Positions 46,655 through 55,554 of a stretch of 64,000 bases of DNA are shown one piece after another. The stretch is from Candidatus Thiodiazotropha sp. Lineage in GTDB: Bacteria; Pseudomonadota; Gammaproteobacteria; Chromatiales; Chromatiaceae. The notes under the pieces were generated by a model. It ran no database searches, had not been told where the DNA came from, and saw only the letters and a program-made list of their open reading frames with translations. Numbering within the stretch: the stretch's first letter is position 1; every line of letters begins with the position of its first letter. The DNA is taken from assembly GCA_023838465.1 (NCBI GenBank), contig JAIVEQ010000007.1, positions 1 to 64,000 of the forward strand. The letters run 5' to 3'. The position numbers and the translations under genes were made by a program.

Positions 46655-47959
46655 TCAAAGCTTGCCGGAGGCCTTCACATCCAGATAGGCATTCACCAGG
46701 TTAACAGGGAGCTGCTGGGGCCTGCTGTCAATAATCAAGGCTCCCCGATGGGTGAATCTCTCATGGGCCTGTTTGCGCTGACCAAGGTATCCCAATACCG
46801 CCTGGAAGCGTAGTGCCCCCTGCAGATCGACGACCGGGTGTTCTATCACTGCATCCAGGGAGGCTTCATGGAGATCTGCAATCACCACCAGATGCCGTCT
46901 TACCAGCAGCGAGATTGCCTTTAACAGATCATCACGTTCCTCGTTACGGCTGTTGGTCAAAATGATGATTAATGCCCTGCGTTGTTGCAACAGTATCAAT
47001 TTGTGTGCAGCGGCAAGGTAGTCAGCCGCATGCAGGGTTGAGTCGAGATCATAGGTGCGATCCAATAATCGACGCACCACGTCCCCTCCCTTCAGCGGTG
47101 GTTGCCAGCGCTCTTCGCCGGCAAAGCTTAAAAAACCAACCGCATCGCCCTGTCGGTCTGCGACATAACTCAGCAGTAACATTGCATTCAGGGCATGATC
47201 AAGATGGGCGCCGTCACCATCCTCATGACGCATGTGTCTGCCACAGTCAAGCATGAAAACGATCTGCTGATCACGTTCATCCTGGTACTCCTTGGATATC
47301 AGCCGACGATAACGCGAACTTGCCTTCCAATCGATCTGGCGCATGGCATCACCAGTACGGTATTCACGAAGCTGATGGAAATCACTGCCCTCACCACGGC
47401 GCTGGCGGCGACGAACCCCCATCTGACTGAGATGGTTGTCGGTTGCCAACAAGGCATAGCGGGCAATCTCGCGAAAGTTTGGAAACACCCGAACTTGAGT
47501 AATATGATCAATGAAATACTTCTGTCGCCATAGACCCAGCGGGGAATGAACAAGCAGATCAACGCCATCGAATTGCCTCTCTCCGCGCCGGTTGGGCAAC
47601 ACACGATAGCGCAAGTTCGTCTGACGTTGCGGCGGTATAGCGATCGATTGAAGCTGATCCTGTACGTTGAAATCACTTGGATGGTGATCGTGGACCGCTA
47701 AATTGAGTACATACTCCGATCTGTTACGCAGCCGTAACTCCACATCTGTCCAGACGCCTACCGGTATACTTGTGCGGATATGGCGTACCAATTCAGGTAT
47801 TGGCAACTGCCGTAACCGCCACAGATCCAACAGTGCAAATACCAATAAAAGGGCGCTGAGTAATTTCCAGGGTATCGCCCAAGCCGGATACCAGATCGCT
47901 AACAGTGCCGGTGTACTGAGTAGAAACAGGGCCGTTATCAGTCGGGATGAGGGAATCAC
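46655..47959 (-). CDS. DUF58 domain protein of the MoxR cluster
   Basis: A 434-residue protein with two N-terminal membrane segments (LITALFLLSTPALLAIW and WKLLSALLLVFALLDLW) and a DUF58/vWA-like domain: GEGSDFHQLREYRTGDAMRQ with IDWKASSRYRRLISKEYQDE, and QIVFMLDCGRHM (MIDAS-like). DUF58 proteins partner MoxR AAA+ ATPases, presumably in metal insertion or complex assembly. The start overlaps the moxR stop by 4 bases. Confidence 0.9.
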   Translation of the reverse strand: MIPSSRLITALFLLSTPALLAIWYPAWAIPWKLLSALLLVFALLDLWRLRQLPIPELVRHIRTSIPVGVWTDVELRLRNRSEYVLNLAVHDHHPSDFNVQDQLQSIAIPPQRQTNLRYRVLPNRRGERQFDGVDLLVHSPLGLWRQKYFIDHITQVRVFPNFREIARYALLATDNHLSQMGVRRRQRRGEGSDFHQLREYRTGDAMRQIDWKASSRYRRLISKEYQDERDQQIVFMLDCGRHMRHEDGDGAHLDHALNAMLLLSYVADRQGDAVGFLSFAGEERWQPPLKGGDVVRRLLDRTYDLDSTLHAADYLAAAHKLILLQQRRALIIILTNSRNEERDDLLKAISLLVRRHLVVIADLHEASLDAVIEHPVVDLQGALRFQAVLGYLGQRKQAHERFTHRGALIIDSRPQQLPVNLVNAYLDVKASGKL

Positions 47960-48930
47960 TGACGTGGCGCAGGGATGTTATCCAACAGATCGTTCAACAC
48001 ATCGTCCGGCTGGTAACCCTCGATCTCCAGATCGGTGGCGAGTCGTATCCGGTGTCGCAACACGGGCAGTGCTGCAACTTTGATATCATCAGGTGTGACG
48101 AAGTTACGCTGTTGCAAAAAGGCTTCAACCCTGGCTGCCCGTAGTAGAGATATGGTGCCACGGGGTCCCGGACCCGCCTCAATACCATTCCAATCCCTTG
48201 CCGAACGTACCAGACGTACTGCGTAGTTGATGATCTGCTCATCCATCTGCAGTTGTGCTACATGGGCTTGAAGCTGCGGGATCTCATCAGCCTTCAGCTG
48301 AGGACGAATGGCTGAAGTATCGAGCTGATCACCCACAGCGCCCAGTGTCACTTGCTTCACCATCGCCTGCTCTTCGCTCTCAACAGAATAGTCGATAAAC
48401 ACCTTTAGCAAAAACCGGTCAAGCTGGGCCTGAGGTAACGGATAGGTACCCTCCTGTTCAATCGGGTTCTGCGTCGCCAACACCAGAAAGGGGGGAGTAA
48501 GGGGAAAGGTACGACCCTCGATAGTCACCTGCTGTTCTTGCATCGCCTCAAGCAGGGCTGACTGGGTTTTGGCAGGCGAGCGGTTTATCTCATCAGCCAA
48601 CAGCAGGTTGCAGAATACCGGCCCCTTTCGCACCCTGAAATTCTCGCTTTTCATATCAAACATGATGTGGCCTGATATATCACTCGGCATCAAATCCGGG
48701 GTGAACTGGATACGGCTGAATGCGCCCTGAACTGCAGCTGCCAGACTACGTACCAATAGTGTTTTACCTAGACCAGGCACTCCTTCTACCAGAACATGCC
48801 CCCCTGAAAAGAGCGCCAGCATGACCTCATGGATAACCTGCGGCTGACCAATAACCACCCTTGCAATCTCGGCTTCCAGGCCTCTGGCTCGTTGTAAAAC
48901 GTCCTCATTCAACGCTGCTTGACCTACCAT
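47956..48930 (-). CDS. MoxR family AAA+ ATPase
   Basis: A 324-residue AAA+ protein: Walker A GVPGLGKTLLVRSLAAAV, Walker B LLADEINRSPAKTQSALLEA, sensor region LVLATQNPIEQEGTYPLPQA and the lid ATPGPRG-like GPRGTISLLRAARVEAF. MoxR ATPases act as chaperones with vWA-domain partners. It lies between the DUF4350 and DUF58 genes, with a 2-base gap upstream and an overlap downstream. Confidence 0.95.
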   Translation of the reverse strand: MVGQAALNEDVLQRARGLEAEIARVVIGQPQVIHEVMLALFSGGHVLVEGVPGLGKTLLVRSLAAAVQGAFSRIQFTPDLMPSDISGHIMFDMKSENFRVRKGPVFCNLLLADEINRSPAKTQSALLEAMQEQQVTIEGRTFPLTPPFLVLATQNPIEQEGTYPLPQAQLDRFLLKVFIDYSVESEEQAMVKQVTLGAVGDQLDTSAIRPQLKADEIPQLQAHVAQLQMDEQIINYAVRLVRSARDWNGIEAGPGPRGTISLLRAARVEAFLQQRNFVTPDDIKVAALPVLRHRIRLATDLEIEGYQPDDVLNDLLDNIPAPRQ

Positions 48931-48932
48931 AG

Positions 48933-50102
48933 TTAATGCTCTCTCTTTTCCGGGTGTAACGCCGATAACAGGCGCTGTAGGTTTGTCATGGTTTTAATCA
49001 GATGACCGGTATCGCCCTGATGGGGATAGAGGGCTTGGTGTATTGAATGGGCAGTCATCCCCGTCTTTTCCGCTAACCATTGGCATCGGGCCTCTTCATC
49101 CAAGTGATGTAACAGAGGATGGCTAGCCAACCAACGTTTTTCCACTACACGTCTACCCTTCTCGAACAATCCCGCTGAGGGGTCATGTCGCCAGGCAAAC
49201 TCCGCTGCCGCCTGTAAGTGTTCGAGTAGATCCCGTCGTTGTCTGCTTGTTGGTAAAATCAACGGTCCGCTACGTTGACTCAGACGCCAGATCATCAACA
49301 GAACCAATAACGCCAGCGTTATCAGAAGATAAGGTGCATGTCGCCACAGCAGGCTAAGCAGTGATGGCATCTGGGAACTATAGAGGAGCCATACCGGGTT
49401 ATTATCTCCAACCAGGCGGGCCAACAGCAGGGCATGGTCATGCTCCCCAATTCGATCATTACTGAAGAAGTCGTTATCACTGAGAAAGGTAACCCTTCCC
49501 TCGCCCCAGGGAAAGATCAACAGCTGAGGGTAGTCCTCATCAGGAGCCGCCCAGTGTGCCTGCTCGCTCTCCACATCGAACCATTTGTTGTTATCGAACT
49601 TGATCTGCATCGAGGCCGACTCATCCGCCAGGAAGAGTGTGCTTATCTCTTCATCTTCATCTTCATCTTCATCTTCGTCTTCAGTCGACTCACTGCTCAC
49701 AATAGCAACACCAAACTGTTCCAGTAATGGGTGTACAGGCCCATCCTCCAACAGTGTTCCCGGTGTGACCAGTAAATGCCCACCGCTTTCTACCCAGGCA
49801 AGCAATGAAGCAACACGCGCCTGTGGAAGCGGCGGCCCCAGATCCCTGACAAGTAACAAGCCTGACCGTTGTGGTGGTTCAGTCAGGAATTGACGACCAG
49901 AGTGACTGCTTACATCTATCTCCAGACGTGACAGATAATACTCAGCCGCCAATAATGGATTGCGCCTGGCTTCTGTTGTCATACCGCTGCGTATCTGCTT
50001 TGAGTGATGCTCAAAATTTTCTACAAACCAAAGTGTAAAGTAACCGCAGAGCAGGATCAGCAGGGTCAGTCCGACAGCAATACCCAGACGATTATCCCGC
50101 AC
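48933..50102 (-). CDS. DUF4350 domain membrane protein
   Basis: A 389-residue protein with an N-terminal membrane segment (LGIAVGLTLLILLCGYFTLW), a periplasmic DUF4350 domain (RNPLLAAEYYLSRLEIDVSS, LLAWVESGGHLLVTPGTLLE), a second membrane segment (LLITLALLVLLMIWRLSQ), and a cytosolic helical tail. The insert STEDEDEDEDEDEE at about residues 139-152 is encoded by a hexanucleotide repeat. The domain is common in MoxR clusters; function unknown. It overlaps the upstream gene by 11 bases. Confidence 0.85.
   Translation of the reverse strand: MRDNRLGIAVGLTLLILLCGYFTLWFVENFEHHSKQIRSGMTTEARRNPLLAAEYYLSRLEIDVSSHSGRQFLTEPPQRSGLLLVRDLGPPLPQARVASLLAWVESGGHLLVTPGTLLEDGPVHPLLEQFGVAIVSSESTEDEDEDEDEDEEISTLFLADESASMQIKFDNNKWFDVESEQAHWAAPDEDYPQLLIFPWGEGRVTFLSDNDFFSNDRIGEHDHALLLARLVGDNNPVWLLYSSQMPSLLSLLWRHAPYLLITLALLVLLMIWRLSQRSGPLILPTSRQRRDLLEHLQAAAEFAWRHDPSAGLFEKGRRVVEKRWLASHPLLHHLDEEARCQWLAEKTGMTAHSIHQALYPHQGDTGHLIKTMTNLQRLLSALHPEKREH
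49650..49679. repeat. Hexanucleotide repeat (TTCATC x4 plus TTCGTC)
   Basis: Five tandem six-base units inside the DUF4350 gene, encoding alternating Asp/Glu. Unit changes keep the frame, so only the length of an acidic stretch would vary. Confidence 0.85.
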
Positions 50103-51570
50103 TGTTCACCCCGAAGTGGCCGGGCCATTCCTGACATAGCTTTACCGCCAACTCATATTTGGGTTGTATGTGTCCATAGGCCAGTTTCTGCCACACCCGT
50201 GTCAACTGAGTAAAATAGTCATTGAGATCATCTTTTACAAAACCTTGGGCATTATCCAGGCACTCCCCCTCAGTGGCACCTTCTGAAATCTGTAACGAAT
50301 AGACGTGTACCAGTACCGATAGGGAAGCACGGTAGAGAAGACTCAGCCCACCCCTGTGGTCACCCTGCTCAATCAACCTGGCTGCCTCTGATGCCGGATT
50401 AGCCGGCAGGCTCTCAGGCCTCAAATCAAGACCCAGGATGTGGGATGGTGCCACTTTTTTCTTATCACTTTGTCCGATACCATGACCTTGCAGCAGGGTA
50501 CGGTTATGTATAAACCAGTAGAGCAGATAGGCCAGCACCCCCCCCGCAGCCAACCACATCACGATCTCGCCCAAATAGGCAAGATTTCCGTGAAATCCAC
50601 CCAACATCTGTTTTAACCACTCCTCTAGCCATCCACTATCCTGGTCGCTATCTTCACCCCTATATTTCCAGTAACCACGCTCCTCATAACGTCCAAAGGC
50701 CTCTTCAGCCAAAACCTCCTGAATCAGCTGTTGAGAGGCAGTCGGGTTGATCTCCAATGCCTGGGATGTTTTGGGTTGTAACCCAAATACCAACAGAGAG
50801 ACCAACAACATAGAGGCAACACTCACCAATCCTCTACGCTGATGTCTTTGCGCCAACTGTCTCAATCCCAGTTCCAGATCCCAGGCCTCGAGCTGACTGC
50901 GTCGATTGAGATAGAGCGCAAACCCTCCAGCAACATAGAAGGGGGCGATCAAGGACATTGCCACCAATGCAGATGTATGATGCAGCCACTCACTCAAAGG
51001 ATCGGGATCGAACAGATAACTCTGCCAATCGGTCCAAAGCAGCTCTTGCGGAATCACGGCAACAATCAGTCCGATAAAACCCAACTCCAGAACAACTTCA
51101 AAATGGAGTCCCACCAAGGTCAACCAACCAGCCGCATGGGCACGCCGTCCCAAAACACCAATACGGCTAATACGGCGTTTGCCCTTTAGTCCCTCCAGGA
51201 CAACCACCGGCATGACAAAGGAGCGAGACGGAATTAGCCGACGCCAAGTCAGACTGGCAAATAATTGCGGTAACACAATCCTCAACCAACTTCCGAAGAC
51301 CGCTTTGACTGATGTCCGTTCAGCGAACAGTCGACGACTCAGCCAGTAAAGCAAGGGTGGTTCGTAGAGCGGCTTAAACCACCAGAGTAACAGCCCTGCA
51401 AGCCACAATGGTAAAGGCAACAGAGTCAATACAATCATCACCGGCAATGCGCTGCATAGCCATAGCAACCAGAGTGGCAGGAACCATTGACGTGCCATGG
51501 TAAAACCCAGATCGATACTCTCCCAGGGCGTACGTGGACGCAATTTGATGGAAATCTTAGCGAGATCCAT
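50092..51570 (-). CDS. Multi-pass membrane protein with DUF4129-like C-terminus
   Basis: A 492-residue protein. The N-terminal 260 residues carry several membrane segments (FLPLWLLWLCSALPVMIVLT). After LEINPTASQQLIQEVLAEEA comes a soluble part, a further membrane segment (IVMWLAAGGVLAYLLYWFIH) and a C-terminal DUF4129-like domain (ESLPANPASEAARLIEQGDH with RGGLSLLYRASLSVLVHVYS). It is part of the MoxR cluster between the SpoIIM-like and DUF4350 genes and overlaps both. Confidence 0.75.
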   Translation of the reverse strand: MDLAKISIKLRPRTPWESIDLGFTMARQWFLPLWLLWLCSALPVMIVLTLLPLPLWLAGLLLWWFKPLYEPPLLYWLSRRLFAERTSVKAVFGSWLRIVLPQLFASLTWRRLIPSRSFVMPVVVLEGLKGKRRISRIGVLGRRAHAAGWLTLVGLHFEVVLELGFIGLIVAVIPQELLWTDWQSYLFDPDPLSEWLHHTSALVAMSLIAPFYVAGGFALYLNRRSQLEAWDLELGLRQLAQRHQRRGLVSVASMLLVSLLVFGLQPKTSQALEINPTASQQLIQEVLAEEAFGRYEERGYWKYRGEDSDQDSGWLEEWLKQMLGGFHGNLAYLGEIVMWLAAGGVLAYLLYWFIHNRTLLQGHGIGQSDKKKVAPSHILGLDLRPESLPANPASEAARLIEQGDHRGGLSLLYRASLSVLVHVYSLQISEGATEGECLDNAQGFVKDDLNDYFTQLTRVWQKLAYGHIQPKYELAVKLCQEWPGHFGVNSAG

Positions 51571-52546
51571 GATCCTCCCTTCCCATTAACATCAGATACA
51601 AAGCCACACCCAACCAGAGTAGCGTTGCCACACTATATTTAATGGTTGGCTGTAGTGTGCTGGAGGACCAAAATGCTTCGATGAACGCTGCCGCCAATAA
51701 CATGAGTGCAGCCCCCATAACCAGTTGCAGGGACTCTTCGGCATGCTCCCTGAGAGCCTGCACACGGGTTCTTTGTCCAGGAGCTATCACCGCATGCCCT
51801 AGCAGTAGTCCTGCCGCACCGCATATCACAATCGCAGTTAACTCAAATGCGCCGTGGCCGGAAACAAATGGCCAGAAGGTCTCATGATAGCCCAGCTGGC
51901 TTAAATGTCCTGCCACACCACCAATCACCAAGCCATTAAAAAGCAATATGAAGAGTGTCCCAACACCCAGCAAGATACCGGTTGCGAAGGTACGAAAACC
52001 AATCCCGATATTGTTCAGAATGTAGTAACCAAACATAGTGAAATCTGTTTCCGAACTACGTTCTATTGAGCGACCAGGGCGTTCATTGGTCGGATCATAG
52101 TTGGTCTCCATCTGCGCCACCATGTTCTCATCCATGACAGTGTAGATCAGATCCTCCTGCAGGTAGCAACCCACTCCCATCAACAGGGCAGGTAATAGAA
52201 AGAACAACAGAGAGAGCGCAAAATAGCCCCCATTTCGACGCACCGCCCGAGGGAAACCGCCCAAAATAAAGTAGAGCACACGCCATCGCCATCCACCCTG
52301 TTGACGATAGAGTAGCCGATGACCACGCAACACCAATCCATGTAGTTGATCGATCAGGGCAGGACTAAAGCCACGGCTGCGTGCCAAGGCATAATGATTG
52401 CAAAGCTGACGATAGCGGTCAGGAAAGCCTAGATGCAGCGTATGAGGCAAGCGTCGCTTACTGCGAGAACGCTGAAGATCGTCCATCAATTGAGCGATTT
52501 CATCCCACAGCACCTGGTTCTCCGCTTCGAACTGTTGCTGCCTCAT
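51557..52546 (-). CDS. SpoIIM-like (DUF95) membrane protein of the MoxR cluster
   Basis: The product starts MRQQQFEAENQVLWDEIAQL, has a basic cytosolic segment (LQRSRSKRRLPHTLHLGF) and then five or more membrane segments with the SpoIIM/DUF95 pattern (FILLFNGLVIGGVAGHLSQL, HGAFELTAIVICGAAGLLLG). 329 residues. The ATG at 52546 lies 4 bases from the terminal repeat of a MITE; comparison of the MITE flanks indicates the start once overlapped the stop of the RDD gene (TAATG). The overlap with the next gene is 14 bases. Confidence 0.85.
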   Translation of the reverse strand: MRQQQFEAENQVLWDEIAQLMDDLQRSRSKRRLPHTLHLGFPDRYRQLCNHYALARSRGFSPALIDQLHGLVLRGHRLLYRQQGGWRWRVLYFILGGFPRAVRRNGGYFALSLLFFLLPALLMGVGCYLQEDLIYTVMDENMVAQMETNYDPTNERPGRSIERSSETDFTMFGYYILNNIGIGFRTFATGILLGVGTLFILLFNGLVIGGVAGHLSQLGYHETFWPFVSGHGAFELTAIVICGAAGLLLGHAVIAPGQRTRVQALREHAEESLQLVMGAALMLLAAAFIEAFWSSSTLQPTIKYSVATLLWLGVALYLMLMGREDHGSR

Positions 52547-52549
52547 TAA

Positions 52550-52788
52550 CCTAGAATCCGCAGTTGAACATGGACTTGTGGGAAATCCCGGCGTGCCCCG
52601 CAAGGCGTCGCTCGCCGTTAATGGCCATTCCCTTAACAAAATCGACAACGCAGCAGGGTGCGTTGGGATTTTTCACAAATCCATGTAGCGTTTCAGAACG
52701 CACCCAATGGGTGCGAGAAAAATGCACAATTTCATTTCGCATATCATTACCTTACGTCAGATATTAGCGATCAACTGCGGAATCTAGG
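52550..52788. mobile_element. 239-bp MITE between the RDD and SpoIIM-like genes
   Basis: Terminal inverted repeats of 18 bp match at 17 positions: CCTAGAATCCGCAGTTGA on the left and, inverted, CCTAGATTCCGCAGTTGA on the right. Flanks ATTAA and TTTAA are a 5-bp target duplication with one mismatch. The interior shares CACCCAATGGGTG with the MITE at 21460-21597. It encodes no protein. Confidence 0.88.
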
Positions 52789-52789
52789 T

Positions 52790-53503
52790 TTAACGTCCCT
52801 TGAGAATCCAGTTGGCATAGGCATAGAGTGCATCAACCGCTTTACCATCCTGCAGTCCAGTCTGCTCAACGAGCAGTTCCGCCAACTCTTCCCGCCGGCC
52901 TATAGAAAGGTTTTCACCACGTTCGGCAAATGCCAAGAGCGTTAGCTGCTCGGTTTCGGAGAGTTCAATCGGCGGCTTTCTCGCCATGGCCAAAGGTGGA
53001 TCTATTCGTTCGTGTTGCTCATCACAGTAGACCACCAGGGTACCCGCAGCCAAATCACCCAGGCGTTTAAACTCCCGATTGATCAGCATGGCGACCAAGC
53101 CTGTAGCATAGAGGAAGGGAAGAAAATCTGCGGTCCGCAAAAGATTTCTTATCACAGATGCACTGGGTGTGACCGGCGTGCCATTATCCTGTATCACAAG
53201 GATACCCATCGCCCGTTTACCCGGTGTGGCCCCATTGTGTATCTCAAATACGACTGGGTAAAACCACTCGATAAGAAAGAACCCTATCAGCATCAGGGCC
53301 GTTCCAATACCACCAAGTAACACCAGAACCATTACCAGAACCAGATAGATGACACCCCGTAACGCGGCATCAATCGCCCATGCACACGCCCTGACAACGG
53401 GTCCGGCAAGACGAAAGTCAAGCAACACACCTTCCGGAATCTCATAACGCCACAGGGTATCGAGCTGTTCTATAGAACGCCCTTCTGTCACTCCGGCTTG
53501 CAT
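52790..53503 (-). CDS. RDD family membrane protein
   Basis: A 237-residue protein with the RDD pattern: DFRLAGPVVRACAWAIDAAL (arginine and aspartate in the first membrane helix), GATPGKRAMGILVIQDNGTP, and LGDLAAGTLVV. Three membrane segments. The C-terminal 60 residues are cytosolic (LSIGRREELAELLVEQTG). RDD proteins are common in MoxR clusters; function in these is unknown. The stop codon lies in the target duplication of the adjacent MITE. Confidence 0.85.
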   Translation of the reverse strand: MQAGVTEGRSIEQLDTLWRYEIPEGVLLDFRLAGPVVRACAWAIDAALRGVIYLVLVMVLVLLGGIGTALMLIGFFLIEWFYPVVFEIHNGATPGKRAMGILVIQDNGTPVTPSASVIRNLLRTADFLPFLYATGLVAMLINREFKRLGDLAAGTLVVYCDEQHERIDPPLAMARKPPIELSETEQLTLLAFAERGENLSIGRREELAELLVEQTGLQDGKAVDALYAYANWILKGR

Positions 53504-53506
53504 CGA

Positions 53507-54778
53507 TCAAGCATAAAAGATATCTAGATAGGCCGAGTAGATAGCTCCGATCAGGATAGGAGAGACAATCAGTAAGCCTAATCCAAACGGAATGGATCCA
53601 ACGATCATTAACACCATTGCCACTAAGCTATAGAGCAAAAAAGGCAGGATATTTTTCAAACAGGCCTTGAAGCTCAGTTTCATCGCTTCCCAGGCAGACA
53701 TCTCCTCCAGTGCAACCAGTGCAGGCGCGAACAGGTAAGCCATCATAATGGGGATAAATAGCAATGAAGCAATGATAAGACCTATCACAAGCGAGGGAGA
53801 AAACAGCATCATCGCCATCGCTTCAGGGTCAGCCTGCTGTGAGGCCAATTGCCCAATACTACCGAACATGAATGCACCAAAGCCAACAAAAAACAACACC
53901 ATGAACAGCAGATAGAACAGGCCTACCATCACAGATTGACCCGCGTTGTTTGCAAAGCCGGCAAATAGATGACTGACTGAGAAATCACCTCCCTGATCCT
54001 GCTCGTGGCAACCAACCATAAGACCGGCGATCAACGTAGGGGTCAATAGGGTAACAGCGATGAAACCTAGCAAGGGGATCATACTGACCACAAAAGTCAG
54101 TACTATCCAGACAATCATGACCACAATCCAAGCCAGAGGCGCCTGTTTGAAATGCCACCAACCCCGGCCAATCCAAGCCAGTCCATTTCCAGCTGGGACG
54201 CTTTGAGGACCCTCCATCTCGCCTTCCTCAGGCTGTACTAATTCAGCCTCCGGTGGAGTATAGGGGTCGCCCTCATCCTCACTGCCCTGATTTACCGCTT
54301 CGATTTGTGAGGCCAGCTCAGCATCCCTTGCCTTAACTGCAAGAAATTTTGTTGCCACGATGCCACAATCCTGACAGATCCCCATCTCCATGTTGCTGGA
54401 ACCACATTTTGGGCATCTATTACCGGGTTGCAAGGAGGAGTCAAGTACTTCTGTTGCGTCCTCATCATCACCATTGTCGATGGCTTCAAGAGCAAGACCT
54501 GAAGGGATATTTATTGGGTCAGATTCGACTGACTCCTCAATTGGGGGCTTTGGATCGAGCTCTATAACCAGGCCCATTTTTTCAAGCGTCTGTTGATACT
54601 TCTCTGCTTTTTCCCTATCGAGATCCTTTTTCAAGGTAGCGGCCTTGCCACTGAAAATCAGTTTTTCCGCCTTCTCCGGTCCCAGTTTGAATTTTTCACT
54701 GAATAAGCCAATGATCCGTTCCTGATTTGCATCAGGCCTCAGTTTGCCGGTAAAGATGACCTTGTAAACTTCAGACAT
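53507..54778 (-). CDS. BPSS1780-type membrane protein with zinc-ribbon
   Basis: A 423-residue protein. Residues 1-75 are a small alpha/beta domain (EVYKVIFTGKLRPDANQERI). A zinc ribbon CPKCGSSNMEMGICQDC follows at about 122-138, then an acidic linker and a C-terminal region of about six membrane helices with GLAWIGRGWWHFKQAPLAWI, as in BPSS1780 family proteins. The ATG at 54778 has GAGAGAGGGA directly upstream. It lies 3 bases before the RDD gene and is probably the first gene of the cluster. Confidence 0.7.
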   Translation of the reverse strand: MSEVYKVIFTGKLRPDANQERIIGLFSEKFKLGPEKAEKLIFSGKAATLKKDLDREKAEKYQQTLEKMGLVIELDPKPPIEESVESDPINIPSGLALEAIDNGDDEDATEVLDSSLQPGNRCPKCGSSNMEMGICQDCGIVATKFLAVKARDAELASQIEAVNQGSEDEGDPYTPPEAELVQPEEGEMEGPQSVPAGNGLAWIGRGWWHFKQAPLAWIVVMIVWIVLTFVVSMIPLLGFIAVTLLTPTLIAGLMVGCHEQDQGGDFSVSHLFAGFANNAGQSVMVGLFYLLFMVLFFVGFGAFMFGSIGQLASQQADPEAMAMMLFSPSLVIGLIIASLLFIPIMMAYLFAPALVALEEMSAWEAMKLSFKACLKNILPFLLYSLVAMVLMIVGSIPFGLGLLIVSPILIGAIYSAYLDIFYA

Positions 54779-55067
54779 TCCCTCTCTCCAATAGACCTCT
54801 ATGGCAGACACAGCACTACCAAGCCTGCACCTTTGTTCCTGTTAATTGCGGCAACAGCCGTCTGTTCTTAAATCGAAGTATAAAAATACATCCATTAGCT
54901 TGACCCACTCGAAAGTGGTCATCCTATTGATTTAAATGATTAAAAGCCATTTATTGTGTAGCTCATAACCAGCTTGTCTTTGCTTTATTATTGATCCGAG
55001 TCAATCAATCTACAGTTATTTTTCATCCGTAACACGGATAACTCACTCATCGTAGGCGCAAAATAGA

Positions 55068-55535
55068 TCAGATAGAGTCCTCGATAATGCCTTCAAGCAG
55101 GTTGACAATCTCCTTTGTCGCCTGCTGACCATCACCCGCAAGATGCGGAGGACGATAAGCCACATAGACCTGCTCAGGTTGGGCTTGTTTTACATAGACA
55201 GCGATAGTAAAAGGACATATCGCAATATTCTCCACGGCGGCCTGGGCCATCTTGTGGGACATCAGTGCACTGCAGAACTCTACCGATTCAGCTTTTGAAA
55301 ACAGTTGAGAAAAGCCAAGGTCAGTAGCGGTGCGATTCAGCATCTCACTGACATGCAAGGTACCACTGACCAACAGACCACGCTCGATGATGGCCATCTT
55401 GATATTCTCCACTACATCCTCAAAAGACTCCTCAGAGGTAAAAATCTTAACGGGCGAAGGTTCGTTCAAAGGTTCCACCGCCACTGACTGGCACGCGCTG
55501 AGAAGCAGTGTACAGACAACCCATAAGTATCTCAT
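55068..55535 (-). CDS. DUF302 domain lipoprotein
   Basis: A 155-residue protein with a lipoprotein signal (MRYLWVVCTLLLSACQS, lipobox LLSAC) and a DUF302-type domain: SFEDVVENIKMAIIERGLLV, SHKMAQAAVENIAICPFTIA with VYVKQAQPEQVYVAYRPP. DUF302 proteins are periplasmic or envelope proteins of unknown function, frequent in sulfur oxidisers. GGAG lies seven bases before the ATG. It starts 20 bases after the TRAP permease stop. Confidence 0.8.
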   Translation of the reverse strand: MRYLWVVCTLLLSACQSVAVEPLNEPSPVKIFTSEESFEDVVENIKMAIIERGLLVSGTLHVSEMLNRTATDLGFSQLFSKAESVEFCSALMSHKMAQAAVENIAICPFTIAVYVKQAQPEQVYVAYRPPHLAGDGQQATKEIVNLLEGIIEDSI

Positions 55536-55554
55536 TTCATTCTCCAATTCTTGC

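Noticed and set aside
49585..49893. Serine-repeat frame opposite the DUF4350 gene
   Set aside because: It is the antisense reading of the acidic hexanucleotide repeat.
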